From Harmothoe impar (taxonomy: Eukaryota; Annelida; Polychaeta; Phyllodocida; Polynoidae), in contig OX381710.1 of assembly GCA_947462335.1 (NCBI GenBank), positions 67,141,303-67,205,302 on the forward strand: DNA of 64,000 nucleotides, given 5' to 3'. The notes under the pieces were generated by a model. The model was not told the DNA's origin. It searched no databases and saw nothing but the letters and a program-made list of their open reading frames with translations. Position 1 is the stretch's first letter. Every line of letters starts with the position of its first letter. The translations under genes were made by a program, and so were the position numbers. This document shows positions 45,501 to 53,950 of the stretch, piece by piece.

Positions 45501-48500
45501 TAGCCACCCTACATGCACTGCAGGGGTTTTTGGTGGGAGAGAAAACTTATGGAGCAATGTTGACAGCAATAGGAGAATACATTAGGGTGGTTAGCATGCT
45601 GATCAGTTCGAGTAGGGTGGAAAATGGAACTTGTCAATACAAGTCTCTATTCGTAGCAGGTTTTCTGTTTCTGAGCTGAAAGGAAACAATTGTCTTGAGT
45701 CTTTCCAAAAAAGTGAATATCTCTATGTCCTGGATATGGTGCTTTAGCGACTTGTCTCCCATACTTCCTCAAATGAATGCAGGATCACAATGGAACTCAT
45801 TCTGTAGGAGTGTCAGAATGGTCTGATATCTAGTCAATGATTAAGACAGTATTTCAAGAATTACTTCAAAGGATTTTCATCCCTACTTGAATCGCTAGAC
45901 TCAGTATTTATATCAAGTGGGTATTTGCTTTAGCTATATATATGGTCCTTAAGCCCTTGTATACTGGTGTTAGCTGGGCTTTAAGTAACTGCTGGTGAAA
46001 AGGTATTTTATGAAGGAAAATACACAATATCTCAATTTGAATTCTACTTGGTGTGCTGTGGTTGGGTGTCACAAAGGATATGGAAAACATGTGAGCTCAT
46101 CCTCGTTAAGAGATTTTGAGAAGAATGCTTGCCCTGTGCTGTTTATATTATTAAGGCTGACTAGAGAATTAGCAGTGACCAAAAGTCTATTTAAGGAACC
46201 ACATACCATTGCACTAACAGCTAGTATGTTTAGCTCTGTAACCAATTTGTGATTACTTGTGGTGTGCTCCTAATGGATAAGCACTGTGAACCTACTAACA
46301 ATTAAACCACTGTTTCTATCATTGTATTTGTCTGTCCTTGTGTAGTCACTTTACACTTTAAAGATAATCCATCTTTCTAATTTTTATTGTGATCCTTCAG
46401 TCTGATTAATAACCTTGAACGAGCAGTGTATTTCTGCAAAGTCATGCAGCGATAGTTTTTCACACGTTGTGTGTCAAATGAGGAGAATTCAACACCTTTG
46501 GCATGGTGCTTGTTTATGTCATTGGGAGTTTTCTGGTTCTGAACATTTTGAGAGACCCTAGTTGGCCTAGAGACTGACCTGGCCTTGACCTAAGGCAGGG
46601 AGATAGCAACTGCAGCTCAGGCTGGCTACCATGATGTGCAGAGAAAGGTTCAGGATACCTCCCAACCTTACGGAGCAGGCAAAGAGCGACTCCACGAAAA
46701 ACACAAAGGTATCAGCCACAACCACCACCTCCCAAATCGTTATTATTGCCACCCACTGAACCTAGTGTGTAATGTTTTTGTTGTAAGTTACTTTATACCT
46801 CTCCTTGAGATGAATACAGCTACCAATTTTGTTCATTATACAGACCCTGTATATTCAAATATCATTTGCTTTTTCAACCCACACAACACAAAATCAAGGC
46901 CTGCCATTTAACTTATTTGCATCCATTACATCACATTAAGAATATCCTTTATCCAAATTTTGTAGAGAGTGTACATATATGTATTCCATATTACAATAAT
47001 ATGATTTGGGGACGGTGTACAAATGGTGTTGAAAATTCAAAACATTTGCCATGCTTATTAAGAGATCTTTCAATTTAGAAGTTAAGATTTTCCATTTGGT
47101 TTTGGCTTGATATCTAGTTTACTTTAGATGCATATATATATATAATCCAGTTTGGTTCTGGATTTAGGTAGCTAGCCTGAGTAAGTGCACTGCATTTATA
47201 ATATTGCAACCAAACACTCCTAATTTTAATTGGTTAACATACACCAGCCTATGGCTGTGTCTCACCGGATCGATCCAAGTTGAACGTCTATGATCGGGTG
47301 CTATCCATGACTGTGTGCAATCTACGACCAGCTTGAAAGTAAACGGTTTAATTAGGGCAGAGGTAGATAGAAATATCTAGTCTCATAAACTTTTCTTGCC
47401 CATTTCTATCTACATCTGCCCTAAATAAACTGCTTTCTTTCAAGCCGTTCATATATTGCACCTGGTCATAGATTGCACCGGTCATAGATTGCACCCAGTC
47501 AAAGACTTTTAGTTTGGATTGATTTGGTGAGACACACCCCTATGAGTTTGAAGCATGCACATTGGGAAGCTCCAGAGTACACAGACACTCTTAGCCATTA
47601 AGTGTTCTTAAAGTTCCACTTCATTTTGGTACACTAGGACTGAGTTTTCTGAGTTTTAGTTCACAGTCATTTCCATTTCCTGTTTATTTATCCACATCTG
47701 TTGGTATGAAGTGGCATTCCCTTGGCCAATCCCTGGTAGGATGATGTGATGAACTCCCCTGTGTATTTCGCATTGTGGTTAGCTTTTGACTTGGAATTCC
47801 TTTTGCGTTGATTGAGAATGGATGATTGTAGATGTCCTGTCCTCCCAGATCTAACATACAGAGTTTCAGAATACTGTTTTGTTAAATGGTCAGTGCACGG
47901 TTTGTTTGCAGAAGACACTGGGGAAGGGAGTTTTTTTTTATCAACTCTGATGTAAACTTCCTGCATCTTTTCATACAGAATGCACATTTGAATATATGTT
48001 TATGTGTAGCTAACTGCAGAAATAAATTTCTTTCATGATTTTTTAATGAGTTCAAAATAACTCTTGAGACCATGAACTTAGTTTTAACTTTCACAGCCTG
48101 CCCTGAAATACATTTCTTTCTTTCTTTTCTTTCCATTCATGAAAATAAAGAGGGTGGAATGAATGCGAATTCTTCCGCAAATACAGGCTGTAAGTTTTTC
48201 AGGGTCACTTTTTCTAAAAATTCAATTAAGATTTGTACTTTTTTCTAGTTTTTACATATTTCTATCGTCAATGGAAATATCTTTCCTCCCTAGCTAGGCA
48301 ATGCATGATGCATTTTACATAAGGATTGTTGAAAGCAGTTGTTAAGTATACATGTACACATACATATGTATGATAATTTGTTATGCCTGGTATGTCTAGC
48401 CCTTTAAAGCATGTATTCTGCCAATGTCGGCTGGCCGAAATTTTGTCATCCGATAAAAGGCTGTAATGGACTTGTGGACAAATCTCGACCGATGACATGA

Positions 48501-50107
48501 CATGACATGAGGCAAAAATACACCTCTGCCGTCTAAGTCTGGTCATGATGCCAAAAGGGCAGATTACATGAAATCAATTAGAGCACTATGCTACCCATTA
48601 TAGGTCAGAATTTGAAAAAGAAATCATAATATCAAGCTAAGGTAATGAGCCAGGTATGATAAATTAATGTAATGTATAGTGTATTTTGTTAGTTTTCCAA
48701 ATGTATGTCACTTACATGCCAAGCCCAAGTTAGTCCCTATAGCAACCCCATGAGTGTACACTTTGTACAGGACCAGTGCTCCTTAGGACTACCCGAGTAC
48801 AGTGACCTATGGAAGTGACTTGTGGAAATAGCTGTGCTGAGATCATTCCTGTCTATGGCAGTGAAATGTGAAATATTTCAATAATGTTTCTTGATAATTT
48901 GTTTGGTCTGTTTCATTTCCTTCGTTTTATCAATTTATAGTTATATTTTATTGGGGAATTTTTCCTTAGTTGATTTATATAAATCCAGATTGGTCACCCA
49001 TTGTTTTTACTCTTTTGATTATCTCCTGCATCAAACTTGTTATAAATGGTAGATGTACTAGCAGACAACTTTAATAAGGAGTACTGTTTGTATTTCTCCC
49101 GACCATTATGTCTTGAATTAGAAATCAGAGTAGTCACTCTCTTGTTTTCTATAATGTTTATAATGTACAATAATCAGACATGAGCTCTTCCTATATTGGG
49201 TGTAATTCATCGCACACAATGATATCAAGGACATTTTATATTATAAATGTAATGAAATTTAGGAAATACTTTATTCAATTCTTGTGGGTTTGGGTAAGTG
49301 TGTAGTAAGAAACAAATACATCCTATCTGAATGGTGCCCATACTACATCTACTAAATCTAGATTTCTCACTTTTCATGTACATGGTTATCTTTACAGACA
49401 AGAGAATGCGAAGAAAGGGCAGTCGGATGTCAATTGAACGCTTTGACCGTATGAAGCGAATTGAACCAACTGGTGAGCAGGCCACCAATGCACTGCCTCC
49501 TAATTTCCTGCAGAAAAGCAACTCTTTCAGCAGTAATGACTCAGGTGATCTGAGCAAACAAAACTCAGTTGATTCAGAAAAAGAAGGTGGTGGCAATGAT
49601 CTCATTGAAAACCTGAAAAACTCTGTTATAAACTCCCGTAAACACAGCATCATTACTGAAGAGGAGGAAGAGTCACCAGCCAGCGATAAGTCCTCCCGGA
49701 GAGACGAAGGGCTTGGAGGCTCGCTGGAACAGGAACTGAGTGACTCAAGTCTCAGTTCACGCTTCGGGAACGGACAGGCAGGAACCGGGACTGGAGCGTT
49801 ACGCGGCATGACGAACATCCAACCAGTGGTGGAGGAAGAAGCCGCTGGTGAGAAAAATGCAGCGAAGAATGCAGAACTGCCGCTGGACCCTGCACAACTA
49901 GAGGGAGAGGGCAACGCATACCCAGCGAGGAATGGTGGTGATAGTCCAGAGAGCCCATTCAACAAGAAGGCTGGCGCCATCAAAAAGGTATCCTTCTTTA
50001 ATGGGAGCAGTGGGGAGGAGGAAGGGGAGAATATTAACCCAGTGTCCAAGACTTATCACTATGAGGAAACTAAAAAGAATCGGTGGAATCTTTTCAGTAA
50101 AAAGTAA
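21139..50107 (+). CDS. TRPC: TRPC-family cation channel (TRPC4/5, TRP-gamma type), 11-exon gene
   Basis: Exons at 21173-21598, 24605-25117, 25674-25908, 35619-35756, 36145-36284, 37852-38225, 41306-41501, 41998-42192, one of 43221-43262 or 43336-43377, 45273-45459 and 49398-50107 join in phase at GT-AG sites into 1051 codons. Plasma-membrane, receptor-operated Ca2+/Na+ channel subunit, expected to be tetrameric and downstream of phospholipase C (family knowledge). Order: N-terminal ankyrin repeats, the [10 protein letters not shown] zinc site, linker helices, S1-S6 with the pore between S5 and S6, the TRP helix [10 protein letters not shown], proline-rich [12 protein letters not shown], a calmodulin/IP3-receptor-type basic segment and coiled coil, then a long acidic low-complexity tail. 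Best matches from memory are insect TRP-gamma and vertebrate TRPC4/5. Intron 3 carries a Ngaro element. Confidence 0.95.
22841..23040. mobile_element. MITE with GAAAAGTAAAGGTGTCAACTGT termini, copy 1
   Basis: 200 bp bounded by GAAAAGTAAGGAGTCAACTG and its imperfect reverse complement (CAGTTGACACCTTTACTTTTC), with inner inverted blocks GTCTCCCAC/GTGGGAGAAAC and TTAACTTGAGTTGAC. A relative lies at 61335-61531. Confidence 0.75.
24030..24604 (+). repeat. Tandem 188-bp repeat carrying decoy splice acceptors
   Basis: The block with TTGACAGGGCTTTCTGGGGG recurs at about 24036 (diverged), 24222 (AG lost: GACGGGG), 24411 and the true exon start at 24599-24625. The blocks between them share GTGAAAA, CTGCGAATATTTCTA, CAGTATACATGTATT and AATACATATTATGAATGC. 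Copies diverge from the exon just after CCGTC. Confidence 0.88.
24605..25117 (+). CDS. TRPC: TRPC exon 2 (ankyrin end, zinc site, linker helices)
   Basis: Residues 143-313. Begins [20 protein letters not shown]. The [10 protein letters not shown] segment matches the His-Cys-Cys-Cys zinc site known in TRPC4/5. [20 protein letters not shown] and the following LSWEL region are TRPC signatures. The donor GTGTGC at 25118 is weak; reading through adds VCTVL and stops. The 3' splice site and first ~23 bp are repeated three times upstream in the intron. Confidence 0.95.
25674..25908 (+). CDS. TRPC: TRPC exon 3 (pre-S1 and start of S1)
   Basis: Residues 314-391. [20 protein letters not shown] is the highly conserved TRPC pre-S1 motif. 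Hydrophobic stretches [19 protein letters not shown] and [11 protein letters not shown] follow. Acceptor CTCTCTGCAG, donor TGTGAGT, ends in phase 1. Confidence 0.95.
25909..29490 (+). other. TRPC intron 3, part left of the Ngaro element
   Basis: Contains MITE copy 2 (25942-26224), a repeat with ACAAGAAAAATGTGGCTTTGACC at 26540 and 27008, and a TIR remnant near 27340-27422. Small ORFs (27831, 28871, 29239) match nothing I know. Confidence 0.6.
25942..26224. mobile_element. MITE with GGCCAAA...GTTTGTTTCAGGT inverted termini, copy 2
   Basis: Same termini and GTCGG-rich interior as 14366-14662 (AACATGGGAAGAAACTCTAG present in both), same orientation. Lies 34 bp after the exon 3 donor in the TRPC intron. 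Confidence 0.8.
29491..29849 (-). repeat. Ngaro split direct repeat B2
   Basis: 359 bp, matching 30254-30612 throughout on reading. Forms the 3' end of the element. Confidence 0.95.
29971..30261 (-). repeat. Ngaro split direct repeat A2
   Basis: 291 bp, matching the 5' terminal A1 repeat (34589-34729 plus 35386-35535). Confidence 0.95.
30254..30612 (-). repeat. Ngaro split direct repeat B1
   Basis: 359 bp, same sequence as 29491-29849. It follows the recombinase stop by 28 bp and overlaps A2 by the TATAAATA core. Confidence 0.95.
30640..31545 (-). CDS. Tyrosine recombinase of the Ngaro element
   Basis: 301 aa from the ATG at 31543-31545, 8 bp after the stop of the RNase H reading frame; the frame is open a little further upstream without ATG. 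N-terminal SAM-like core-binding part ([20 protein letters not shown]), then a catalytic domain with Arg in CFRGLLRK, the HSLRHGG box (H-x-x-R) and the nucleophile Tyr in SSAVYNYLH. It replaces integrase and would join the circular DNA intermediate to the target. All catalytic residues are present, so it may be active. Confidence 0.92.
   Translation of the reverse strand: MDQQQTLLEASLSDSTKLTRAAQLRRYKKFCTLCNFIEFPCSSKQARLYATYLSSRVKPVSVRNYLSAVWYQCKLLGYQDFSVCFMVKQLLNGIERTFMSLNNPSRYPLSVIELLAIFKLLNLHNPDDRSFWLAVLLCFRGLLRKCHVTSSRHLLTCGDISVSSNHVSVTIRSSKTDQFGKKPFKIYLHHIPGSPLCVKSLLVKATKRSHKNSKLLHLEYNAFNSRLKGLSKEIGLPVDRISTHSLRHGGASLLKSLGVPVTSIMTVGNWKSSAVYNYLHNTRKDLLLIDYLPVKYYSSLM
31554..31820 (-). CDS. 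RNase H C-terminal part of the Ngaro pol, in a shifted frame
   Basis: Carries the rest of RNase [13 protein letters not shown] (third acidic motif) and [13 protein letters not shown] (final Asp). It overlaps the RT ORF end and is in the +1 frame relative to it. The switch falls at a GGGG-C-GAAAAA stretch near 31828-31838, suggesting a one-base insertion or a programmed +1 shift. Confidence 0.8.
   Translation of the reverse strand: MHFITDNMQVLANLNSGRSKNHLSMEWLREIFWLCFIYNIDIFATYIKSEDNILADQLSRLPYKGYMSLCNDTLALNNMCCVYLQETF
31783..33597 (-). CDS. Reverse transcriptase and N-terminal RNase H of the Ngaro element
   Basis: Open from directly after the gag UAG (33598-33600), in the same frame as gag, with no ATG for the first ~150 codons. 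This suggests readthrough rather than independent initiation. RT motifs: [12 protein letters not shown] (first catalytic Asp), [12 protein letters not shown] and [10 protein letters not shown] (YLDD). RNase H begins at [16 protein letters not shown] and NVYELWPVV (Asp and Glu), then the frame stops at 31783; the domain continues in another frame. The ~200 N-terminal residues before RT are unrecognised, with CDCTHLIGG. Confidence 0.9.
   Translation of the reverse strand, partial: DGTGDLISLPSDKIARGDLDIAFSKVNSKTDNFEFQEFLAQDSSKNDFLENEKFLGRLSPESFSAYKCFLIQDTTANNLSVNFDFQNSPGDLPGFSSDCNFSETFGDQSGNSKLIFQVEGSSGTPIIDVYNQCLEGKCDCTHLIGGRSTSLMPCRFAHFLSGPTNVLAHDPEWAQFIWEGVVNGFKIIDDNCETSYNCKNYKSILENDFYLEMCDLVEAETQAGLVSQVQYRPTCIHALGGVEKSNGKLRPITDCSMPVGLAINNFMHQTYKPFSYKSVTTAVELLDEGDYMCLIDLKSAYRTVNVFAPHCTYQGFRWNSGRGYKNYENNRLSFGLRCAPYIFNQLSDFLVLVAKSYGVGRVVNYLDDFLIISDTKEECLRQRDIMIEVMEFLGFSVAFNKVTLPCTTTVFLGISIDSINMVLTLPEEKLLKLNLALDECQGKTHATKKQLQSVGGLMSFCSSVVRGGRTFSRRLFDLCARAKDKGSIYLCEETRKDLQWWKRFCRYFNCNSLIPKDMTECPIVSDASTKGFGAWSGTDFIYGVWEKDFFPATDCNHRVLPPLLDRLDVHEGNINVYELWPVVLGLKRWGEKYAFHYRQHAGLS
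33598..33600 (-). promoter_or_regulatory. In-frame UAG between gag and RT
   Basis: The single stop separates two long ORFs in the same frame; the next codons are GAT GGT ACC. No ATG is available downstream for ~150 codons. Candidate readthrough stop; a plain point mutation is the alternative. Confidence 0.5.
33598..34551 (-). CDS. Gag-like ORF1 of the Ngaro element
   Basis: 317 aa from ATG 34549-34551. Thr/Ser-rich start, a short coiled-coil-like segment ([20 protein letters not shown]), an Arg/Ser-rich basic region (about 90-160), an alpha-helical region, and a C-terminal Cys/His cluster [21 protein letters not shown]...CMFC resembling a CCCH finger plus a further CxxC. Nucleic-acid binding and particle formation are inferred by analogy with ORF1 of DIRS/Ngaro elements. 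Ends in TAG; the RT ORF continues in the same frame. Confidence 0.85.
   Translation of the reverse strand: MVRGRRNRRSSSPTATPQDTPQVEVTTTTTSSSENGAVGGQQPIESHATVISPLVAVDQTLEDRLDSQDARLGRMEATLQRLADSGGSSRRRQSAPRRKPRRSRSTRSVSRTQRPSSQARPTSRPKKAARSPSSSSVSSMSDYSRSPSPKRSKPYSQTNFLSHKEKCDSFDKLMLVNIRTVNKVIHLGEDAQPILDHMEMLCVKAATKIYLVRALIDYDRAIRDRANVKGLGAFKNVENSDMLAFFSYDNTVSAVSAKSKPKSSGKQDSVRSCFAFNKASGCASQNCRYKHTCMFCRSSAHGCFDCKQEEKMPSNPK
34589..35535 (-). repeat. Ngaro split direct repeat A1 (interrupted)
   Basis: The 5' terminal repeat, split by a 651-bp inserted element and its 5-bp duplication. Removing them restores a 291-bp length equal to A2. As the 5' end of the element it probably carries the promoter; no clear TATA box is assigned. 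Confidence 0.93.
34730..35380. mobile_element. 651-bp non-autonomous TIR element nested in Ngaro A1
   Basis: A perfect 15-bp TIR (CTGGGATAATGCTAG and its reverse complement) is flanked by GACGC on both sides. The uninterrupted A2 repeat shows the empty site CAGACGCATTG with one GACGC, so a 5-bp duplication (or 3-bp ACG with a longer TIR) is directly visible. Subterminal CGCCAAATTGGCTAA motifs recur. No transposase ORF. Confidence 0.93.
35619..35756 (+). CDS. TRPC: TRPC exon 4 (S1 end, S1-S2 loop, S2)
   Basis: 46 codons, phase 1 to 1. Begins [15 protein letters not shown], finishing S1, and ends with [10 protein letters not shown] of S2. The acceptor TCTTCCAG lies only 83 bp downstream of the right edge of the Ngaro retrotransposon. 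Confidence 0.92.
36145..36284 (+). CDS. TRPC: TRPC exon 5 (S2 end to S3)
   Basis: Encodes [14 protein letters not shown] then [20 protein letters not shown] (S3). Conserved WNxxDF of the TRPC S3 is present. Acceptor CCATTGCAG, donor GTATGT, phase 1 to 0. Confidence 0.94.
36285..37851 (+). other. TRPC intron 5
   Basis: Holds the second copy of the dispersed repeat (37012-37258). A pair of inverted fragments lies at about 36695-36840 (ACCACAGCCACATGC...GCATTCAGTATATTGGAGTGCAT and TGCACTCAAATGCACTGAATAC...GCTGTGGT). No exon recognised. Confidence 0.6.
37012..37258 (+). repeat. Dispersed repeat, copy 2
   Basis: Direct copy of 810-1045 with scattered differences, located in TRPC intron 5. Confidence 0.8.
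37852..38225 (+). CDS. TRPC: TRPC exon 6 (S4, S4-S5 linker, S5)
   Basis: Residues about 485-608. [15 protein letters not shown] (S4), [15 protein letters not shown] (linker, near-invariant in TRPC4/5) and [20 protein letters not shown] (S5). It then has a cysteine-rich extracellular turret (four Cys: CEKC, CDVPC) before the pore helix. Ends in phase 2 at AA|GTGAGT. The turret cysteines probably form disulfides. Confidence 0.95.
38226..41305 (+). other. TRPC intron 6
   Basis: Three kb of AT-rich DNA without recognisable exon or element; a TA run at about 40250-40267. The exon 6-7 joint gives the expected family sequence, so no coding exon need be missing here. Confidence 0.7.
41306..41501 (+). 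CDS. TRPC: TRPC exon 7 (pore helix, filter, S6)
   Basis: Joins in phase 2 to exon 6, making the family motif ANLWE. The pore helix reads [18 protein letters not shown]; the TRPC-typical LFW triplet is MYF here. S6 follows as [20 protein letters not shown] and NSYQIIS. Length 196 bp, ends in phase 0 at GTAAGC. Confidence 0.94.
41998..42192 (+). CDS. TRPC: TRPC exon 8 (TRP helix)
   Basis: 65 codons, phase 0 to 0. [19 protein letters not shown] contains the TRP box EWKFAR, and [12 protein letters not shown] is TRP box 2. Ends with Cys/Lys-rich [17 protein letters not shown]. Acceptor CTTGCAG, donor GTGAGT. Confidence 0.95.
43221..43262 (+). CDS. TRPC: TRPC exon 9a (42-bp alternative exon)
   Basis: Encodes [14 protein letters not shown], phase 0 to 0, with acceptor GGTTTCAG and donor GTAAAT. 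It aligns with the segment just before the conserved VMRDLVKRY region. A homologous 42-bp exon of equal phase lies 73 bp downstream, so the pair is probably mutually exclusive. Confidence 0.88.
43336..43377 (+). CDS. TRPC: TRPC exon 9b (42-bp alternative exon)
   Basis: Encodes [14 protein letters not shown], phase 0 to 0, acceptor TTTTTCAG and donor GTAACC. Related to exon 9a at 5 of 14 residues, with similar ends (K-x-M...A-x-Y). More basic than 9a. Confidence 0.85.
43378..45272 (+). other. TRPC intron 9 with one MITE
   Basis: Contains a short TIR element at 43845-44024. No exon recognised. Confidence 0.65.
43845..44024. mobile_element. MITE with GGGCCTGTTACACT termini
   Basis: About 180 bp. 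Starts GGGGCCTGTTACACTAG and ends CAGTGTAACAGGCCC; inner motifs TTGCCGCAACTACTTGC and ACTTGCTGCATC are repeated. No ORF. Confidence 0.8.
45273..45459 (+). CDS. TRPC: TRPC exon 10 (CaM/IP3R-binding region, coiled coil)
   Basis: [17 protein letters not shown] followed by [20 protein letters not shown], the conserved C-terminal TRPC segment. The donor is A|GTAAGC at 45460. If the donor is not used, the frame continues for 12 codons (ending RRKRH, stop 45495-45497), giving an alternative 827-aa channel with a basic end. Confidence 0.92.
45460..49397 (+). other. TRPC intron 10
   Basis: Nearly 4 kb. Contains an inverted-repeat element at 47262-47533. An exon-like stretch at about 46648-46714 with AG/GT borders was considered but breaks the frame. 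Otherwise nothing recognised. Confidence 0.6.
47262..47533. mobile_element. Fold-back element with GGCTGTGTCTCACC termini
   Basis: Left GGCTGTGTCTCACC and right GGTGAGACACACCC are inverted, as are TTAGGGCAGAGGTAGATAGAAAT and ATTTCTATCTACATCTGCCCTAA in the middle. GATTGCACC repeats occur near the right arm. Related fragment near 16060. Confidence 0.75.
49398..50107 (+). CDS. TRPC: TRPC exon 11 (long C-terminal tail)
   Basis: Acceptor ATCTTTACAG, phase 1. Begins [17 protein letters not shown] and continues 236 codons of Ser/Glu/Gly-rich, probably disordered sequence ending WNLFSKK. It has basic-Ser patches (RKGSRMS) suited to kinases. The tail is not conserved in the family; coding status rests on the open frame and phase match with exon 10. 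Confidence 0.85.
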
Positions 50108-53100
50108 AACTATTATGTTTTTTCTTATACATTCTCAAGCAGAGTATTGAAGAATCGCCTCATGAGGCCTTATATGTAAGGAAAAGCCTTCTTCACAAAA
50201 AGAACACAAATATATCTCATTTTCTTACATTGTATATGGATGCAAACTGTAACCAAAACAGATCAAAGTAGCAATCACCAAGTCACTTGCGACTATATTC
50301 TAAGCAATCTTACAATTTTCTATGCTATTATACAAATATCTTTACATAGATAATTTTGAAAGCATTTATGTCAGTACAAGCTAACCATGCTAAAAGATGC
50401 ATCAAAACTTAAAAAGTGATCATTGGATGCATTTCACTTGGAGAAAGTGCCTTATGGCACTTTATCCTTTGTTTTCAAGTGTTGAATTAGTAGTAGTCCC
50501 CACTGTCCCTGAGTGAAACCTGTTAGAGTAGTTAACGCACTCTATAGTGGATGACCATGCCTTAAAAAGTCTTCATGGTGGTTGAAGCAACACATATACA
50601 GCACGACTAGAAATAAACTTGCATTATATAAGCATAGAACTTATACAAGGCCATAGTTAAAAAGAAGTAGCAACATAGATGCATTTTACATTTAATAACA
50701 GTTTTTCAATATCATTTGACTAAAGTAGATTTGAAAATTTCAATGTGGAACTTGCCTAAGCTCACATGTATTTGGCTGATCACTAGGTCCCTCATCTGGG
50801 ATGACGACTGAATCAGTATTCAGTGTTGAATTACTGTTTAGTTCTCAATATCAAATAGATACAATGCTTAAATCGTGCAGATCTAATGCTTCAACCACAA
50901 TGACAAACTTTTTACCTCACCCTCCAAGCACTTTTAGTCCAGTTATATGCCTTGTATTTTCAACACCGAAACTTTCACAGTTCCTCATTGCTTATATTGT
51001 AACATTGCAGCCGCTTTATCATAAATACTGTGGCGAGTTTGAGTACACATTCCCTTTTTATTCATATTGATATACTTGAGAAAATTGGCCCTAAAGTCCT
51101 TTGGGTTTCGTTTGTCTTCACTCATAATTTCTGCCCTTTTATTTTCTGCACAATAGAAAAAAGACATTATTTAATTTTGGCAAAGCATAAAAGACATTTA
51201 TAAGTCAATGGGTCAGAATTAGAAATACATGTGTGCTGCAATTTTTTTGTTTTACAGTGGGAGGAGGAGGACGATGGATTGGTGTAAACCGCCCAGTCCA
51301 TCCCCAGACATCACGCACCATATCCTCACTTCTGCTTGCCCAATAGACGCTTAGTCAGTGAAAGAGACCTCGCTCTCTGGAAGAGGCTTAGTCAGTGAGA
51401 GAGACAGCGTACTATGGAAGACGCTAAGTCAATGACAGAGACAGCGCTCTCTGCAGCGGAAGAGCATCTCTGATGCTTCTAAAAGGGCATTACCAGACTG
51501 AAGGGTATAATTTTCTAAATAACCTAAAGCTAAACAGCATCAGTTTGTGACCATCTGAAATGATAGGCCTCAGACTGCGCTTATCCAGTCACATAGCGGC
51601 GGCATTACCGATGCTTATTTGTATGTTAACACACGGGTCTCGTATCACAGGACTGTAACCTTTATACACCACCAGCTAACCACTACACTCTGCTTCTCCA
51701 AACCTCCCAACCATGAGTGTACCTATCATTAACTGGCCTCCTATCCCATTTACAACAACATTTTATTTGTTTTATTTGGGTACATATACCACCCCTCACA
51801 CCCAGCCTACATGCATGACTGCACTGACACTGAGGCTAAGCAAGAGACTTCTTTTCCTAGCATCTTATTGGATATTAGTAATACCACACAGGCATGTTGT
51901 TGCTCCTATTGGTTATGAAGAGTGTTACCCACATTCTCAAAATTCCAGTAGTCCTGCGTAGGCTTAGTTATGATGTGCATTGACTGGAGCAATTCAATGT
52001 GAGTAGACATGGAGCAATCTAATGGTAGTATTACTGGATGAGGGACATGTGTGAGCATCATATGGGGCATGTATTGAACTATATCCAACATGACGTGAAG
52101 TCTGCGGACAATGCCCCTCCCTCATCCATTAGCATTGCTGCTGTGCGGTGTACGACATGTTCATGTAATCGGGTACAGATGACACAACTTTAGGAACCAC
52201 ACATCATATATACTCTCTAAAAACTCAAAATGACTGTGCCCTGTGGGGCATTGACACTGACTTATGGAGAAATCAGTGTTCAAACTGGCAGATGGTGCAA
52301 AATGTAATTTCGTCTTGATGGACTCGCTTAGCGTTATGTTGATTCAGAAGTTGTTTGCGACACTACACATTGTTTACCCTTAGGTAGGATAAAGTAGGAG
52401 AGGTGGAAACTGAGCCGTATTTGATGCCTTTAGCTTTGTCTCTACAATCTTAACCAACAAACATTCACTTATTCATACAGTGCAATAATTTCCCAATTTA
52501 CCCGTTTGGGTATCGACAAAAGCAAACTTTTGGGCACTCAGTCAAGCGAGGATGCTTTGGAGCTAGTGATGCATCGTTTACTCGACACTATACTCAAGCC
52601 TTCCCTTGCACGCACTCCTTCACCTCACCAAGATGTACACTACTCTCATTGTCACTATCAGTGCTATCCTCTGCAACTCAAACTTCAAACTGAATAATGT
52701 GACTGTTTCACAAGTTATGATTACTTTTGTTACCCTATAGAGTTGACCGTATTCTGTACATTGGTTGCTTCTTGATATGGTTGTGTGTACTGCGACTACT
52801 TGTTCACTATTGTGTCAATAACGCAATATCAATAGATATATGCATATACAAGTAAATATATTACATGGAGTCTTTATTTATATTTATTGTTCTGGGTGAA
52901 GATATGTATATATCTGCATACATATACTGTGGAGTTGATCTTCACTTATGTTGAGAAAAATATTGGTTATGCAGGGCAATGTAAAAAAAAAGATGTATAG
53001 AGGGAATTTAGTACAAGAGAACTCAAATTGTGCTAAAATGCATAGATACTTGCAGCGAAAGGTTCAAGAAAACACATATTGCAATTGTATCCCGATAATT

Positions 53101-53950
53101 TATTAAAGTCTGCTACCTTTACCTTATATACAACTAATCTAAAGACAAGCAGAATTTGAAAAGAAATACTACTTTTTCCAGTCAAAAGAAACTTTGAACT
53201 ATTGGGGTAGGACTGTGTTATGGATGATATACTTTAATCTACTTGGTGTTATATTTGTGGCTTTTATTGTTCAGTTGTTACTCAGATGATTCGTGATTTG
53301 TACATTTGAAATTATTGCATCTTGAACACAAAATAACATAAGCCAGTGATTCCTGTGAGTTATTCACAGATTTAGAACTGTTCGCATGAACTGGTGTTTA
53401 GAGTAATATCTACCTTGATCATTATTGGTATGGGATGAAAAGGCTGTCTTAAGGCACCATTGGGTTTCTGAAAGAGGGTTTAGATTTTGATATGAATAAT
53501 ATTGTTTATATTGTAACTGGTTATGAAACACGACGTACATCTGGAAACATGAACCCATTTATAATATAAACATTTATTAAATTATATATACAAATTACAT
53601 GAAGTAATTATCAAAATGGTTAACCATGAGCTTGATAGGATTCTGTGGAGATCAGTTGAAATACATATTTGTTTTCCCTTTTTCCTATATTTGATGCAAG
53701 AGCAACAATGAACACCACTGTTCTGTGCTTTATGTGTTACTTTATTCCATAGAGTGTTGTTGCATACGTTCTTTGGGAAACAATTTCCCTTGTATTATAT
53801 ACTCTATATTGGGACGCACACACCGAAGAGAGTCGCATTGAGGCGTTCAAGTTGTACATAGGTCTTGTAGGTGCAGTTTTACATGTCAGGGGCACTACCT
53901 CTTATTGGTAGTCCCTATCACTTGGTGGTCATCTTGTGAACATTTAGTTG
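50108..53950. other. 3' flank of the TRPC gene
   Basis: Probable 3'UTR then intergenic DNA. An AATAAA occurs near 50610. A possible alternative terminal exon begins after TTTGTTTTACAG at 51259. Tandem-like phrases GCTTAGTCAGTGA(A/G)AGAGAC occur around 51349-51440. No other gene recognised. Confidence 0.5.

Noticed and set aside
46648..46714. Exon-like stretch in TRPC intron 10 with AG and GT borders
   Set aside because: Its 67-bp length would break the frame into exon 11, and no homology is seen; could be an alternative exon but I cannot support it.
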